Below are positions 17,688 to 27,220 of a stretch of DNA of 64,000 nt, one piece after another (position 1 is the stretch's first letter; each line of letters begins with the position of its first letter). The position numbers and the translations under genes are program-made. The notes under the pieces are model-generated. The model was not told the DNA's origin. It saw only the letters and a program-made list of their open reading frames with translations, and ran no database searches. The stretch is from Serpentinimonas raichei (GTDB lineage Bacteria > Pseudomonadota > Gammaproteobacteria > Burkholderiales > Burkholderiaceae_C), in NCBI RefSeq assembly GCF_000828895.1, contig NZ_AP014568.1, forward strand, positions 1,433,858-1,497,857, written 5' to 3'.

Positions 17688-17750
17688 GGTGTGGATCTCT
17701 GTGCTGGCTTACCCAGGCTAGCTTTGAATAATCTAGGGCCCCGTGTGCGG

Positions 17751-18434
17751 TCAGTCGACATAGCGCAAGCCCTTGGCGGCCAAGGGCTCGCGCATGCGGT
17801 ACATGTCCAGCCCCAGCACCCCGGCGGCGAGCTGGGCGCGCTTGGCGCCTTCGTTGGCTTCGCGCTGGCGTGCGACCTCCAGCGTGGCGGCGGCGCGCTC
17901 GCGCGGCACGCAAACCACACCGTCGTCGTCGGCCACGATCACATCGCCGGGCCGCACCCACATGCCCGCGCACACCACCGGCACGTTGACCGAGCCCAGT
18001 GTTTCTTTGATGCAGCCCTTGCTGGAAATGCACTTGCTCCAGACCGGAAAGCCCATTTCGGTGAGCGTGCGCACGTCGCGCACCCCGGCGTCGATCACCA
18101 GCGCACGCGCCCCGCGGGCCTGGAAGCTGCTGGCGAGCAGGTCACCAAAGTAGCCGTCGCTGCATTCGGCGGTCAGGGCCGCGACCACCACGTCGCCGGG
18201 CTGGATCTGCTCGGCTGCTACGTGCAGCATCCAGTTGTCGCCGGGGTGCAGCAGCACCGTGATGGCGGTGCCCGAAATGGGCACGCCGGAGTAGATCGGG
18301 CGCAGATAGGGCTTCATCAGCCCGACCCGGCCCATGGCTTCGTGCACGGTGGCGCTGCCCAATGGGGCCAGCGCATCGGCCACGGCGGCTTCGGTGCGCT
18401 CGATGCGGCGGTAAACGACGCCCAGTTCGTACAT
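17751..18434 (-). CDS. pmdF: 4-carboxy-4-hydroxy-2-oxoadipate aldolase
   Basis: This aldolase (PmdF/LigK, class II, metal dependent) splits 4-carboxy-4-hydroxy-2-oxoadipate into pyruvate and oxaloacetate, the last step of the pathway. The 227-residue protein has the RraA/HMG-aldolase fold: [11 protein letters not shown] near 25 (as SATVHEAMG), [29 protein letters not shown], and [10 protein letters not shown] with the metal-binding region. The start is set at the ATG at 18434, behind a GAGG; upstream extension to 18551 would run into pmdE. Confidence 0.92.
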   Translation of the reverse strand: MYELGVVYRRIERTEAAVADALAPLGSATVHEAMGRVGLMKPYLRPIYSGVPISGTAITVLLHPGDNWMLHVAAEQIQPGDVVVAALTAECSDGYFGDLLASSFQARGARALVIDAGVRDVRTLTEMGFPVWSKCISSKGCIKETLGSVNVPVVCAGMWVRPGDVIVADDDGVVCVPRERAAATLEVARQREANEGAKRAQLAAGVLGLDMYRMREPLAAKGLRYVD

Positions 18435-18486
18435 AGGGGGTGCCTCTTGCGGGTGGGTGGTGTAAGAAACGGGGGCTGCGCTGAAA

Positions 18487-19542
18487 TCAGCGCCTCTGCG
18501 CCTTGAGGGTGGCATCGAGCCGCGTAAAAACGCGGCGCGCATTGCCTTCAAAGACCTGGAAGCGCTCGGCCTCGTTCAGGTGCGGGGTGGCGAGCACGAA
18601 GCGCTTGGTGTCGTCGTAGGCGTGGCCGGTTTCGGGGTCGATGCCGCGCACGGCGCCGATCATCTCGCTGGCAAACAGGATGTTGGCCACCGGCAGCACA
18701 CGGGTGAGCAAGTCGATGCCCGGCTGGTGATAGACGCAGGTGTCGAAAAACACATTGCCCAGCAGGTGCTGTTGCAGCAGCGGTTTTTTGAGCTCTTGCG
18801 CCAGCCCCCGGTAGCGGCCCCAGTGGTAGGGCGCAGCGCCGCCGCCGTGCGGGATGAGGAACTTGAGGGTGGGGAAATCGGCAAACAGATCGCCTTGCAG
18901 CAGTTGCATGAAGGCGGTGGTGTCGGCGTTGATGTAGTGCGCGCCGGTGGTGTGAAAGCAGGCGTTGCAACTGGTGCTCACGTGGACCATGGCCGGAAGG
19001 TCGTACTCGACCATTTTTTCGTAGATCGGGTACCAGTGGCGGTCGGTCAAAGGGGGGCTGGTCCAGTGCCCGCCGGAGGGGTCGGGGTTGAGGTTGAGGC
19101 CGACGCAGCCGTAGTCGCGCACGCAGCGCTCAAGCTCGGGGATGCAGGTGGCCGGATCGACGCCGGGCGACTGCGGCAGCATGGCCACCGGAACGAAGTG
19201 CTGCGGGTACAACTGGCTCACGCGGGCGCACAGCTCGTTGCAGATCGCGGCCCAGTCGGAGGAGGTGCGCAAATCGCCGATGTGGTGTGCCATGAAGCTG
19301 GCGCGCGGGCTAAAGAGGGTCAGGTCGCTGCCGCGCTCGCGCATTTTGGCCAGTTGGTTGCGCTCGATGGTGTCGCGGATTTCGTCGTCGCTGATGCGCA
19401 GGCTGCGCGGGTCGGGCCGCTGCGCGGGCTGCCCGAGCGCAGCTATTTGCAGATCGCGCCAAGCCCCGAGCGCGGGCGGCGCGGTGGTGTAGTGGCCGTG
19501 GACGTCGATGATCAGAGGCGGGCGCGCTGGGGTGGGGTTCAT
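18487..19542 (-). CDS. pmdE: 4-oxalomesaconate hydratase
   Basis: PmdE/LigJ adds water to 4-oxalomesaconate to form 4-carboxy-4-hydroxy-2-oxoadipate. The 351-residue protein is an amidohydrolase-fold hydratase: [10 protein letters not shown] at 11-20 with H15 and H17, then [39 protein letters not shown], and [17 protein letters not shown]. The ATG at 19542 is chosen; the frame continues upstream to 19722 but that would overlap the preceding gene and adds a basic, proline-rich tail not typical of the family. Confidence 0.92.
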   Translation of the reverse strand: MNPTPARPPLIIDVHGHYTTAPPALGAWRDLQIAALGQPAQRPDPRSLRISDDEIRDTIERNQLAKMRERGSDLTLFSPRASFMAHHIGDLRTSSDWAAICNELCARVSQLYPQHFVPVAMLPQSPGVDPATCIPELERCVRDYGCVGLNLNPDPSGGHWTSPPLTDRHWYPIYEKMVEYDLPAMVHVSTSCNACFHTTGAHYINADTTAFMQLLQGDLFADFPTLKFLIPHGGGAAPYHWGRYRGLAQELKKPLLQQHLLGNVFFDTCVYHQPGIDLLTRVLPVANILFASEMIGAVRGIDPETGHAYDDTKRFVLATPHLNEAERFQVFEGNARRVFTRLDATLKAQRR

Positions 19543-19583
19543 GGGCGTTGGCTGGTGTGTGGGGTGGGGTAGAACCGGGGGGC

Positions 19584-20273
19584 TTAGAGCGGCGCCATGC
19601 CATGGCGGCGCTTGCAGTCGGCGCTGGCGGGGGAGGCCAGAAAATCGAACCAGGCCCGCACCGCATCGGGCTGCGCGCTGGCGGTGCACAGGCCGGCAGA
19701 AAAAACGGTTTCGATGGCGCAACCCGACGGCAGCGGGCCCAGCAGCGCGATGCCCGGCAGCGCCAGCAGCTCGCTCAACTGCTGGAAACCCAGCTCCACC
19801 GCGCCACTGGCCACCAAGCTGCCCACCGGCACCCCCGGCGGCGGCGTGACCAAGCGCGGGCGCAGCGCTTCCAGCACGCCCCAGCGCTCAAACAGTTGCA
19901 GCAAGGCGGTGCCGCTGGGGCCGGTGGACACGCCCAGACTGCGCGCCGCGCACACCGCCTGGCGCAGCGCCGTTTCGCTGCCCACATCGGGCACGGGCGC
20001 CCCGGCGCGCACCGCCAAGGCCACTGGGCTGCGCACCCAGTCCACCCGGCTGCCGGCCTGCACGTGGCCGCTGGCGATCAAGCGCTCGATGGCGTCGGCG
20101 GCTAACAGCACGGCGTCGAACGCCTCACCCGCCTGCACCCGGCGCGCTGCATCGACGCCGCCGACCGACTCCAGCCGGATCTCTACGCCGGTTTGGGCCT
20201 GGTGGTCGTGCGCCAATTCGGCCAGCAAGGCTCGGGTGGCCATCGAAGAAATCGCGTGCAGGGCGGGGGCCAT
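19584..20273 (-). CDS. ModA-like substrate-binding-fold protein at the head of the pmd operon
   Basis: The protein (229 residues from the ATG at 20273; a TTG at 20303 is an alternative) resembles periplasmic molybdate-type binding proteins: ALHAISSMATRALLAELA, then GVEIRLESVGGVDAARRVQAGEAFDAVLLA, and SGTALLQLFERWG. It has no signal peptide, so it may be cytoplasmic. Such proteins occur in some aromatic-degradation operons and could sense an aromatic acid or an intermediate, but this is inference. It is the promoter-proximal gene of the operon, where Comamonas has pmdU (tautomerase) and pmdK (transporter). Confidence 0.7.
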   Translation of the reverse strand: MAPALHAISSMATRALLAELAHDHQAQTGVEIRLESVGGVDAARRVQAGEAFDAVLLAADAIERLIASGHVQAGSRVDWVRSPVALAVRAGAPVPDVGSETALRQAVCAARSLGVSTGPSGTALLQLFERWGVLEALRPRLVTPPPGVPVGSLVASGAVELGFQQLSELLALPGIALLGPLPSGCAIETVFSAGLCTASAQPDAVRAWFDFLASPASADCKRRHGMAPL

Positions 20274-20421
20274 GTTGGGCAAGTTATTAAATGATGAAAT
20301 CAAGACGGTCTGGGCACGACACCGATTGTGTAGCGCCTGGGTGCGGCTGGCAAGTGGGGGTGCGGCTCTAGCAGTTATAAAAAATTTGCATTTCCGGCCC
20401 GTTGCTATCTAAAATTCGCCG
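20274..20421. promoter_or_regulatory. Divergent control region between pmd operon and LysR regulator
   Basis: The 148-bp gap contains an AT-rich patch (TTATAAAAAATTTGCAT near 20375) in GC-rich surroundings. Divergent LysR genes normally bind such regions to activate the operon when an inducer is present. No exact operator was defined. Confidence 0.5.
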
Positions 20422-21348
20422 ATGGACTTGAAACAACTCGGCTACTTCGTCCGCGTCGCGGAATTGGGCAGTTTCACCAAGGCGGCGGCGGCGCTGCAGG
20501 TGGCGCAGCCGGCGTTGAGCCGCCAGGTGCGGCTGCTCGAAGTGGAGCTGCGCCAAAACCTGCTGCTGCGCAACGGCCGCGGTGCCGTGCCCACCGAAGC
20601 CGGGCAGTTGCTGCTCGAACACGGGCGCGGCATCTTGCACCAAGTGGAGCGGGCCCGCGAAGAACTCGGCCTGGTGCGCGGCACCTTGGCCGGGCGGGTA
20701 GCCATTGGGCTGCCGCCTTCGCTGGCGCGGCTGGTCGCGGTGCCGCTCACGCGCAGCTTTCGCCAGCAACTGCCGCAGGCGCGGCTGTCGATCACCGAGG
20801 GGCTTTCGGTGAGCATGCAAGACGCGCTGCTCAACGGCCGGCTGGATTTGGCGCTGCTCTACAACGCACAACCGCTGCCCGAGCTGGACTTGCAGCCCCT
20901 GTTCGACGAAGAACTGCTGCTGGTGCAGGCCCGCAGCGGCGCAGCGGCCCAGCCCCCTGCCCCGCTGCCACTGGCCGAACTGGCGCAACTGCCGCTGCTC
21001 ATTCCCACCCGCCCCAACGCGCTGCGCATGCACGTGGAGGTGGAACTGGCCAAGCTCGGCCTGCGCCCGCGCATTGCGCTGGAGATCGACGGCGTTTCCG
21101 CCATCCTTGATCTGGTCGCCGACGGCCTGGGCTGCGCCGTGCTGTCGCGCCATGCGGTGGCGGCTTCTGGCAAGCCCGCGGCTTTTGCGGTGCGGCCCAT
21201 CGGCCCGCCCGCGCTGCAGATCCAGGTCGCGCTGGCCAGCAGCGCGCAGCGCCCCAGCACACTCACCCAGCGCGCCGCGCGCGACCTCATCCGCCAGGTC
21301 TGCGAGCAAAGCTTGGGCCCGCTCAAGCCGCTGACCGCAGCCGCTTGA
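20422..21348 (+). CDS. LysR-type transcriptional regulator, likely controlling the pmd operon
   Basis: The 308-residue protein has an N-terminal winged helix-turn-helix (MDLKQLGYFVRVAELGSFTK, then AAAALQVAQPALSRQVRLLE) and a C-terminal two-lobed effector domain with AIGLPPSLARLVAVPL, LDLALLYNAQPLPELDL and VADGLGCAVLSRH. It is divergent from the pmd operon, the usual layout for an aromatic-acid-responsive activator; the inducer may be a pathway intermediate. The 3' end approaches the convergent TRAP genes. Confidence 0.88.
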   Translation: MDLKQLGYFVRVAELGSFTKAAAALQVAQPALSRQVRLLEVELRQNLLLRNGRGAVPTEAGQLLLEHGRGILHQVERAREELGLVRGTLAGRVAIGLPPSLARLVAVPLTRSFRQQLPQARLSITEGLSVSMQDALLNGRLDLALLYNAQPLPELDLQPLFDEELLLVQARSGAAAQPPAPLPLAELAQLPLLIPTRPNALRMHVEVELAKLGLRPRIALEIDGVSAILDLVADGLGCAVLSRHAVAASGKPAAFAVRPIGPPALQIQVALASSAQRPSTLTQRAARDLIRQVCEQSLGPLKPLTAAA

Positions 21349-21365
21349 GCGCTGCCCGTGCGGCG

Positions 21366-22682
21366 CTATAGCTGCAACAAAAACAGCGAAATCCCCGGGA
21401 ACGCCACCAAAATCGCGGTGCGGACCAAGTCGCTGGCCACGAAGGGCATCACGCTGATGTAGGTCTGGGTGATTGGCACGTTGCGCGCCATCTTGTTGAT
21501 GATGAACAAATTCATCCCCACCGGCGGCGTGATCAACCCAACCTCGACCACGATCAGCACCAAAATGCCGAACCAGATCGCGGTTTCGGTGGGGGTGAGG
21601 CCAAAGTCCAGCCCCATCATCACCGGAAAGAAGATCGGCACCGTGAGCAAAATCATGGAGAGCGAATCCATCACACAGCCCAGCAGCAGGTAGATCAACA
21701 AAATCACGACCAGCACATTCCACGGGCTGATACCGAGTTCGATCACCCAGCGCGCCAGCTCTTGTGGCAGTTGCGACAGCGCCAGGAAGGTGTTGAACAG
21801 GCCAGCCCCGAGCACGATCATGAAAATCATGCCGGTGGCAATGGCCGTGCCCAGCAGCGCATCGCGCAGCGTGCGCCGGTTCAGCCCGCCCGCCGCCCAA
21901 GCGGCCACACCGGTGCCAAAGGCGCCCACGGCCGCCGCTTCGGTGGGGGTGAAAATGCCAGTGTAAATGCCACCAACCACCGCCAGAAAAATCACCAACA
22001 CCGGCCAGACCTTGACGGTGGCCTTCCAGCGCTCCTTCATGGGCAGCGGCTCGATGCGGCCGGCGCTTTCGGGCTTGACGCGCACGTAAATGGCGATCAC
22101 GATCATGTAGCCGATCGCCGCCATGATGCCGGGAATAAAGGCCGCCACAAACAGGTGCGCAATGTTTTGCTCGGTCAAAATGGCGTAGATCACCAGCACG
22201 ATCGAGGGCGGGATGAGGATGCCCAGCGTACCGCCAGCCGCCAGCGCGGCGGTGGACAGGCCGCCCGCATAACCGGCGCGGCGCAGCTCGGGCAGCGCCA
22301 CCTGCCCCATGGTGGCGGCGGTGGCCAGCGAGGAGCCGCAAATCGCCCCAAAACCGGCGCAAGCGCCCACGGCGGCCATGGCCACCCCGCCCTTGCGGTG
22401 CCCGATCCAGGCCTCGGCGGCCTTGAACAGCGCCTGCGACAAGCCGCCGAGCGCGGCAAACTGCCCCATCAGCAAAAACAGCGGAATGATCGAGAGCGAG
22501 TAGTTGGCAAAGGTGCTGTAGGTGAATTGCTTGAGCTGATTGAGCATTGGGCCGGTGTCGCCCAACACCAGCATCGCCCCCACAAGGCCGCACAGGGCCA
22601 TCGCCAGCCCGATGGGCATGCGCAAAAAAATCAACAGCAACAGAATGGGGAACGACCAAGCGGCCATTTCGATGGGGGTCAT
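21366..22682 (-). CDS. dctM: TRAP transporter large permease (DctM)
   Basis: This 438-residue integral membrane protein is the transport channel of a tripartite ATP-independent periplasmic (TRAP) carrier for organic acids, driven by a sodium or proton gradient. It has about a dozen hydrophobic segments and family stretches such as PIGLAMALCGLVGAMLVLG, SLATAATMGQVALPEL, GTLGILIPPSIVLVIYAILT and ITPPVGMNLFIINKMA. It follows dctQ with a one-base gap. The substrate may be an aromatic acid, given the neighbours. Confidence 0.92.
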   Translation of the reverse strand: MTPIEMAAWSFPILLLLIFLRMPIGLAMALCGLVGAMLVLGDTGPMLNQLKQFTYSTFANYSLSIIPLFLLMGQFAALGGLSQALFKAAEAWIGHRKGGVAMAAVGACAGFGAICGSSLATAATMGQVALPELRRAGYAGGLSTAALAAGGTLGILIPPSIVLVIYAILTEQNIAHLFVAAFIPGIMAAIGYMIVIAIYVRVKPESAGRIEPLPMKERWKATVKVWPVLVIFLAVVGGIYTGIFTPTEAAAVGAFGTGVAAWAAGGLNRRTLRDALLGTAIATGMIFMIVLGAGLFNTFLALSQLPQELARWVIELGISPWNVLVVILLIYLLLGCVMDSLSMILLTVPIFFPVMMGLDFGLTPTETAIWFGILVLIVVEVGLITPPVGMNLFIINKMARNVPITQTYISVMPFVASDLVRTAILVAFPGISLFLLQL

Positions 22683-22683
22683 C

Positions 22684-23205
22684 TCAGTGTTCCTTCGCTT
22701 CTTCGGTGGACCAGCCTGCGGGGTAGTCGGCCAGACCCAGGCGGATCAGGGTTTGCGACAGATAAGCCAGGCAGCCAATCACCGCCCCGACCAGGCACAG
22801 CGCATAGCCCCACCAGATCGGCATCTGCAAAATGAAAGTGGTCTCGAAGAACTCGCGCCGCTCCAGCAGGCCCTGCCACAGTTGCCAGGTGAGCACCAGC
22901 CAGAGCGCCAGCATCAGCAAATCGCAAAGCAGCAAAATCGCGCGCTGCACCGGCTTGGGCAGGTAGAGGTAGAGCAGATCGACCGAGGCATGGCCGCCGC
23001 GCAGATAGGTCCAGGGCAGAAAAAAGAACACCACCACGGCGGCACCCATTTCAACCAGCTCGAAATCGCCCGGCACCGGGGCCAGGCCTATCGGCACCAA
23101 GGCGCGCCCCGTGATGCTGACGACGATCATCACAATCATCAGGCACAGCAACACCCCACCCAACAAGGCTGCCCATTGGGACAACCGAAAAACCCATGTA
23201 ATCAT
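22684..23205 (-). CDS. dctQ: TRAP transporter small permease (DctQ)
   Basis: The 173-residue protein has four predicted membrane helices and the DctQ motif pattern (RGGHASVDLLYLYLPKPVQR). It pairs with DctM. The periplasmic binding protein DctP, needed for a complete TRAP system, is not next to these genes; it must be elsewhere in the genome or its role filled by another protein. Confidence 0.88.
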   Translation of the reverse strand: MITWVFRLSQWAALLGGVLLCLMIVMIVVSITGRALVPIGLAPVPGDFELVEMGAAVVVFFFLPWTYLRGGHASVDLLYLYLPKPVQRAILLLCDLLMLALWLVLTWQLWQGLLERREFFETTFILQMPIWWGYALCLVGAVIGCLAYLSQTLIRLGLADYPAGWSTEEAKEH

Positions 23206-23405
23206 GTTGTTTGTTTCCTTGTCTCCGCTGTGGATGATGCACCCGTGGCCCGGCGCTCGTGTGTTGCTCGGCGCGTTGCAGCCATAGTCGCCGCACGCTG
23301 GCCTATGGCGGTGAAGGCCAAGGTTTCAACGCTAGCTGCATTATACTGCATGTTTCGGCGAACGCGACAGCCGGGCCGATTGTCTCGGGTGGCATGGGTG
23401 GAACA

Positions 23406-24731
23406 TCAGGCACGGGCAGGCAGCACCGTACCCGCGCACTCACCAAAACCGATGCGCGCCACGCCGGGGCGCTGGCAGCAGCCGCGCAGCCACACGGTGT
23501 CGCCGTCTTCGAGGAAGGTGCGCACCTCGCCGTTGGGCAGTGTGAGCGGCTGGCGGCCACCCAGGGTGAGCTCGATCAGCGCCCCGGCCTGCTGCGGCTG
23601 CGGCCCCGAGAGCGTGCCGGTGCCCAGCAAATCGCCCGGTTGCAGGTTGCAGCCGTTCACGCTGTGGTGCGCCACCATCTGCGCCAGCGTCCAGTAGCTG
23701 TGGCGGCTGTTGCTGCGCACGAGGGTGGCGGCCTCCATGCCCTGCTCGCGCATGCGCGGCGTTTGCAGAGCCACTTCGAGCTCGATATCGAGCGCGCCAT
23801 GCAACCGGTTGTACGCGCTGTCGAGGTAGGGCAGCGGGGCCGGGTCGTCGGAGCTGCGCTCCAGTGGGGCGCGGTAGGGGGCCAGCGCCTCCAGCGTGAG
23901 CACCCAGGGCGAGACGGTGGTGGCGAAATTTTTGCCCAGAAAAGGCCCCAGCGGCTGGTACTCCCAGGCTTGCAGGTCGCGCGCCGACCAGTCGTTGAGC
24001 AGGCTCAGGCCAAACACCTGCTGCTCGGCCGCAGCCAGTGCGATCGGCTCGCCCAGCGCATTGCCAGGGCCGATGTAGGCCCCCAGTTCGAGCTCGAAGT
24101 CGAGCCGCCGGGTGGCGGCCAGCAGCGGCGTGGCGGCGTCCGGGGGCTTGATCTGCCCCTGCGGGCGCTTAAAGGGCTGCCCGGAAACGATCACGCTCGA
24201 TGCCCGGCCGTGGTAGCCGATCGGCACCCACTGGTAATTGGGCAGCAGCGGGTTGTCGGGGCGCATCAGCTTGCCCACATTCGTGGCGTGGTGGATCGAG
24301 GTGTAGAAATCGGTGTAGTCGCCGATGCGTGCGGGCAGCGCGTATTCGGCCTCGCTTTGCGCCAGCAAACAGCCTTGCAGCCCCGTTTGCAGCGCGCTGC
24401 CTTGGCGCAAGGCGCGCGACAGGGCCAAGCGCAGAGCCGACCAAGCCGGCGCCCCCAAGGCCATCAAGGCATTGAGCGAACTTTGCGCGCCGGCTTGCAG
24501 CGCCGCCTGCACCAGCTCGCCCTGCCCTTGCAGCGCGCCGCTGCGCAGCACGGCGGCCAGGTCGAGCACCTGATCGCCAATTGCCACCCCGCCGCGAAAA
24601 GGCTCTGGCGTGCCGCGCCTGCGCAACACTGCAAAGGGCAGGTTCTGGATCGGGAAATCGGTGCCGGGCTGCTGCGCCGACTCGACCCAGCTTTGCAGCG
24701 CCGGGTCGTGGGTTTCATTGAGTGGGTACAT
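23406..24731 (-). CDS. fahA: Fumarylacetoacetase
   Basis: The enzyme hydrolyses fumarylacetoacetate (or a close analogue) to fumarate and acetoacetate, the last step of homogentisate breakdown. The 441-residue protein has the N-terminal SH3-like domain and the C-terminal FAH domain. The catalytic segment DYTDFYTSIHHATNVGKLMR near residue 137 holds the metal-binding Asp and the active-site His; QAWEYQPLGPFLGKNFATTV and ELEVALQTPRM follow. Its start overlaps the end of the upstream DUF2783 gene by 17 bases. No homogentisate dioxygenase lies in the window. Confidence 0.92.
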   Translation of the reverse strand: MYPLNETHDPALQSWVESAQQPGTDFPIQNLPFAVLRRRGTPEPFRGGVAIGDQVLDLAAVLRSGALQGQGELVQAALQAGAQSSLNALMALGAPAWSALRLALSRALRQGSALQTGLQGCLLAQSEAEYALPARIGDYTDFYTSIHHATNVGKLMRPDNPLLPNYQWVPIGYHGRASSVIVSGQPFKRPQGQIKPPDAATPLLAATRRLDFELELGAYIGPGNALGEPIALAAAEQQVFGLSLLNDWSARDLQAWEYQPLGPFLGKNFATTVSPWVLTLEALAPYRAPLERSSDDPAPLPYLDSAYNRLHGALDIELEVALQTPRMREQGMEAATLVRSNSRHSYWTLAQMVAHHSVNGCNLQPGDLLGTGTLSGPQPQQAGALIELTLGGRQPLTLPNGEVRTFLEDGDTVWLRGCCQRPGVARIGFGECAGTVLPARA

Positions 24732-24954
24732 GAGCGGTCTGGGTGGTGGGTGGTGCAGTGGCTAGGGTGTTGCTGCGCGCTAGGGCGATGGCTTCGCTCA
24801 ACAGCGCACGATCGCCCACGTGGTTGCACAAAATCAGCACCAGCTTGGCCAGCATCATATCGGCCTGCCCCTCGCTGAGCTCGCGCTGGGCCTCGATCAG
24901 TTCGGCATAAAACCAGTCGGGCTCGGGGATGTTGGGTTGACGCTGCAAGGGCAT
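24715..24954 (-). CDS. DUF2783 small protein
   Basis: A 79-residue, helical, acidic protein: EPDWFYAELIEAQRELSEGQ, then MMLAKLVLILCNHVGDRALL. It fits DUF2783, a family commonly found beside FAD-dependent aromatic monooxygenases. It lies 14 bases after the monooxygenase gene and overlaps the fahA start, so all three are co-transcribed and probably translationally coupled. Its role is unknown; an accessory function for the monooxygenase is inferred from context. Confidence 0.8.
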   Translation of the reverse strand: MPLQRQPNIPEPDWFYAELIEAQRELSEGQADMMLAKLVLILCNHVGDRALLSEAIALARSNTLATAPPTTQTAHVPTQ

Positions 24955-24968
24955 GTGGGCCTCCTTTT

Positions 24969-26621
24969 TCAGTGCAGTTTGAGGGCGCGGCGCACGGCGG
25001 TTTGCACCTGCGCGGGGTCGAACTGGCGCCAGCGCGCCGCCACGTGCTGGTCGGGGCGGATCAAGTAAACCGTTCCGGGCTGGCCGTCGTAGCGCTGCGC
25101 CAGCAGGCCTTGGGAGTCGAGCACATCCAGGCCCACTTGCAGCACCGGCAGCGTGAGCCCCGCCGCTTTCACGGGCTCTGCCGGGCCAAAGCTGAGCAGC
25201 ACAAAACCCTGCCCGAGCCGCTCCAGCAGCCAGCCGGGTTCGCCGCAGGACTCGATCGGGGCGTCGGCGCAGGGGCTGCCGGGCCGCATGGGGCCGGCAA
25301 AAGGCGCGGCGTCGGGGGTGTTGAGGCTGGAATCGAGGTAGGGCGTGGGCGTTGAGAGGCGGCCGCTGTTGACCAGCGGCCGCGCAAAGGGCTCGGTGCG
25401 CGCCAGCTCCAGCACCGCGTTGCGCAGCCGCCGCGAGCTGCGGCTCTTGGGGGTGATGAAGTCGGTCGCGCGGGTGGAGTGGCCGAGGTTGTCGTCGGCG
25501 GCCACGGCGCGCTCCTCGTGGTAGCTGTCGAGCAAGGCAGTGGGCGCGTGGCCTGCGAGCACGGCGTGCAGTTTCCAGCCCAGGTTGTCGCAATCCTGAA
25601 TGCCGGTGTTGGCCCCGCGCGCGCCAAAGGGTGAGACCTGGTGCGCGGCGTCGCCCGCAAACAGCACCCGGCCGTGGCGAAACTGGTCGATGCGCCGACA
25701 GGCAAACTGGTACACCGATACCCACTCCAGCTCGAAATTCACCTGCGGCCCGAGCATGGCCTGGATGCGTGGCATCACTTTTTCGGGCTTTTTTTCCTCC
25801 GCCGGGTCGGCGTCCCAGCCAAGCTGGAAGTCGATGCGCCAGACCCGGTCGGCCTGCTGGTGCAGCAGCACGCTCTGGCCGGGGTGAAAGGGCGGGTCGA
25901 ACCAAAACCAGCGCTCGGGCTCGGCGGCAAAGGGCTGGGCGGCCACGCCCTCGGGGTCGATCACCACATCGGCAATCAGGAACCGGTCTTGGAAAAACTG
26001 GCCGCTGAAATCGGCCCCGAGCAGCCGCCGGGCGTCGCTGTGCGCACCGTCGGCGGCCACCACCCACTGCGCCTGCAGCTTGAACAGGCCATCGGGGGTT
26101 TGCACCGTGAGGGTGACGCAATCGGCGTCTTGCTCGATCGCCAGCACCTTGTGCTTCCAGCGCAGCTCCACCTGCGGCGCCTGGGAGCAGGCCTGCACTA
26201 GGTGTTCCTCCACGTGGTACTGCTGGCAGTTGATCATGGCCGGCAGCTTGTGCCCGGCCTCGGGCAGGAGGTCGAAGCGGTAGGCCAGCCCGGTGCCAAA
26301 AAACACCTTGCCCACCTTCCACTGCACGCCCTTGGCCAGCAGCGGTGCCGCCACCCCGAGCCGGTCCCAAATCTCCAGCGGCCGCTTGGCGTAGCACACC
26401 GCACGCGAGCCCACGCTCACGGTGTCGTTGTCGTCCAGCACCACACAGGGTATGCCGCGCTGGGCCAGATCGAGCGCCTGCGTGAGCCCGATCGGGCCAG
26501 CCCCGATCACAACGACCGGGTGCCGCACGGTCTGCCCCGTGCGCTGCTCGGGGCTCTGCACGTAGGGGTAATGGGGATAGGTGTAGGTTTTGAGCACGGA
26601 ACCTCCAACAAACGGCTGCAA
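24969..26621 (-). CDS. FAD-dependent aromatic monooxygenase (MhpA/PheA-type)
   Basis: The 550-residue protein is a class A flavoprotein monooxygenase that would hydroxylate a phenolic ring. It has the FAD GxGxxG motif (VVIGAGPIGLTQALDLAQRG), the DG motif (VVAADGAHSDARRLLG), the GD motif (VLFAGDAAHQVSPFGARGAN) and a C-terminal thioredoxin-like region. This layout matches 3-(3-hydroxyphenyl)propionate or related hydroxylases. The substrate cannot be read from the sequence; with fahA downstream a hydroxylated phenylacetate- or benzoate-type compound is a reasonable guess. Confidence 0.85.
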   Translation of the reverse strand: MQPFVGGSVLKTYTYPHYPYVQSPEQRTGQTVRHPVVVIGAGPIGLTQALDLAQRGIPCVVLDDNDTVSVGSRAVCYAKRPLEIWDRLGVAAPLLAKGVQWKVGKVFFGTGLAYRFDLLPEAGHKLPAMINCQQYHVEEHLVQACSQAPQVELRWKHKVLAIEQDADCVTLTVQTPDGLFKLQAQWVVAADGAHSDARRLLGADFSGQFFQDRFLIADVVIDPEGVAAQPFAAEPERWFWFDPPFHPGQSVLLHQQADRVWRIDFQLGWDADPAEEKKPEKVMPRIQAMLGPQVNFELEWVSVYQFACRRIDQFRHGRVLFAGDAAHQVSPFGARGANTGIQDCDNLGWKLHAVLAGHAPTALLDSYHEERAVAADDNLGHSTRATDFITPKSRSSRRLRNAVLELARTEPFARPLVNSGRLSTPTPYLDSSLNTPDAAPFAGPMRPGSPCADAPIESCGEPGWLLERLGQGFVLLSFGPAEPVKAAGLTLPVLQVGLDVLDSQGLLAQRYDGQPGTVYLIRPDQHVAARWRQFDPAQVQTAVRRALKLH

Positions 26622-26645
26622 GCGAGGGCGGAAGGGGTGGGCGAA

Positions 26646-27188
26646 TCAGTCCAGCGCCTTCAACTCTTGCTCGTGCATCCAGGCAGCGTGTTTGGGGGCG
26701 CGCCGGGTTTGCGCCCACTCGTCGAGCATTGGCCACTTGACCGCGTCGAGCCGCTGCAGCATGTCGGGGGTGGCGCAGTCGGCGACCAACTCCAGCCGGT
26801 GCCCGTTGGGGTCGAAAAAGTAGATGCTCTTGAAAATGGTGTGGTCGGTCGGGCCGATCACCTCGATGCCCGCCGCTTGCAGGCGCGCCTTGGTTTCCTC
26901 TAGCACCGCGAGGCTCTCGACCTTGAAGGCGATGTGCTGCACCCAAGCCGGGGTGTGCGGGTCGCGGCCCATTTCGGGCGAGTTGGGCAGCTCGAAAAAG
27001 GCCAGCACATTGCCCTGCCCGGCATCCAGGAACACGTGCATATAGGGGTCGGGCGCTTTGGTGGAGGGCACCCGGTCTTCGGCAATCGCCAGCACAAAAT
27101 CCATCTGCAAGTGCTGCACATACCAGTTAACGGTCTCGCGGGCGTCGCGGCAGCGGTAGGCCACGTGGTGGATGCGTTCGATGGTCAT
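26646..27188 (-). CDS. VOC-family (glyoxalase/extradiol-dioxygenase fold) protein
   Basis: The 180-residue protein shows one VOC unit: IERIHHVAYRCRDARETVNW at the start with a metal-ligand His, WVQHIAFKVESL in the middle, and FFDPNGHRLELVA with the terminal Glu. Such proteins include glyoxalases, epimerases and extradiol dioxygenases. Its place between the monooxygenase and a metallo-hydrolase suggests it handles the oxidised ring product, perhaps as the ring-cleaving enzyme, but this is not established. The ATG at 27188 is used. Confidence 0.8.
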   Translation of the reverse strand: MTIERIHHVAYRCRDARETVNWYVQHLQMDFVLAIAEDRVPSTKAPDPYMHVFLDAGQGNVLAFFELPNSPEMGRDPHTPAWVQHIAFKVESLAVLEETKARLQAAGIEVIGPTDHTIFKSIYFFDPNGHRLELVADCATPDMLQRLDAVKWPMLDEWAQTRRAPKHAAWMHEQELKALD

Positions 27189-27220
27189 GGCGGTTTTCCT
27201 CTCGGTCGAACAAAGGCGGA

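Noticed and set aside
20368..22659. A 763-residue minus-strand frame over dctM and the LysR gene
   Set aside because: Shadow frame; both real genes have full family motifs in other frames.
24715..26946. A 743-residue minus-strand frame covering the monooxygenase
   Set aside because: Only its last 79 residues (DUF2783) are real. The rest is a GC-rich, arginine/alanine-rich shadow of the monooxygenase and VOC genes.
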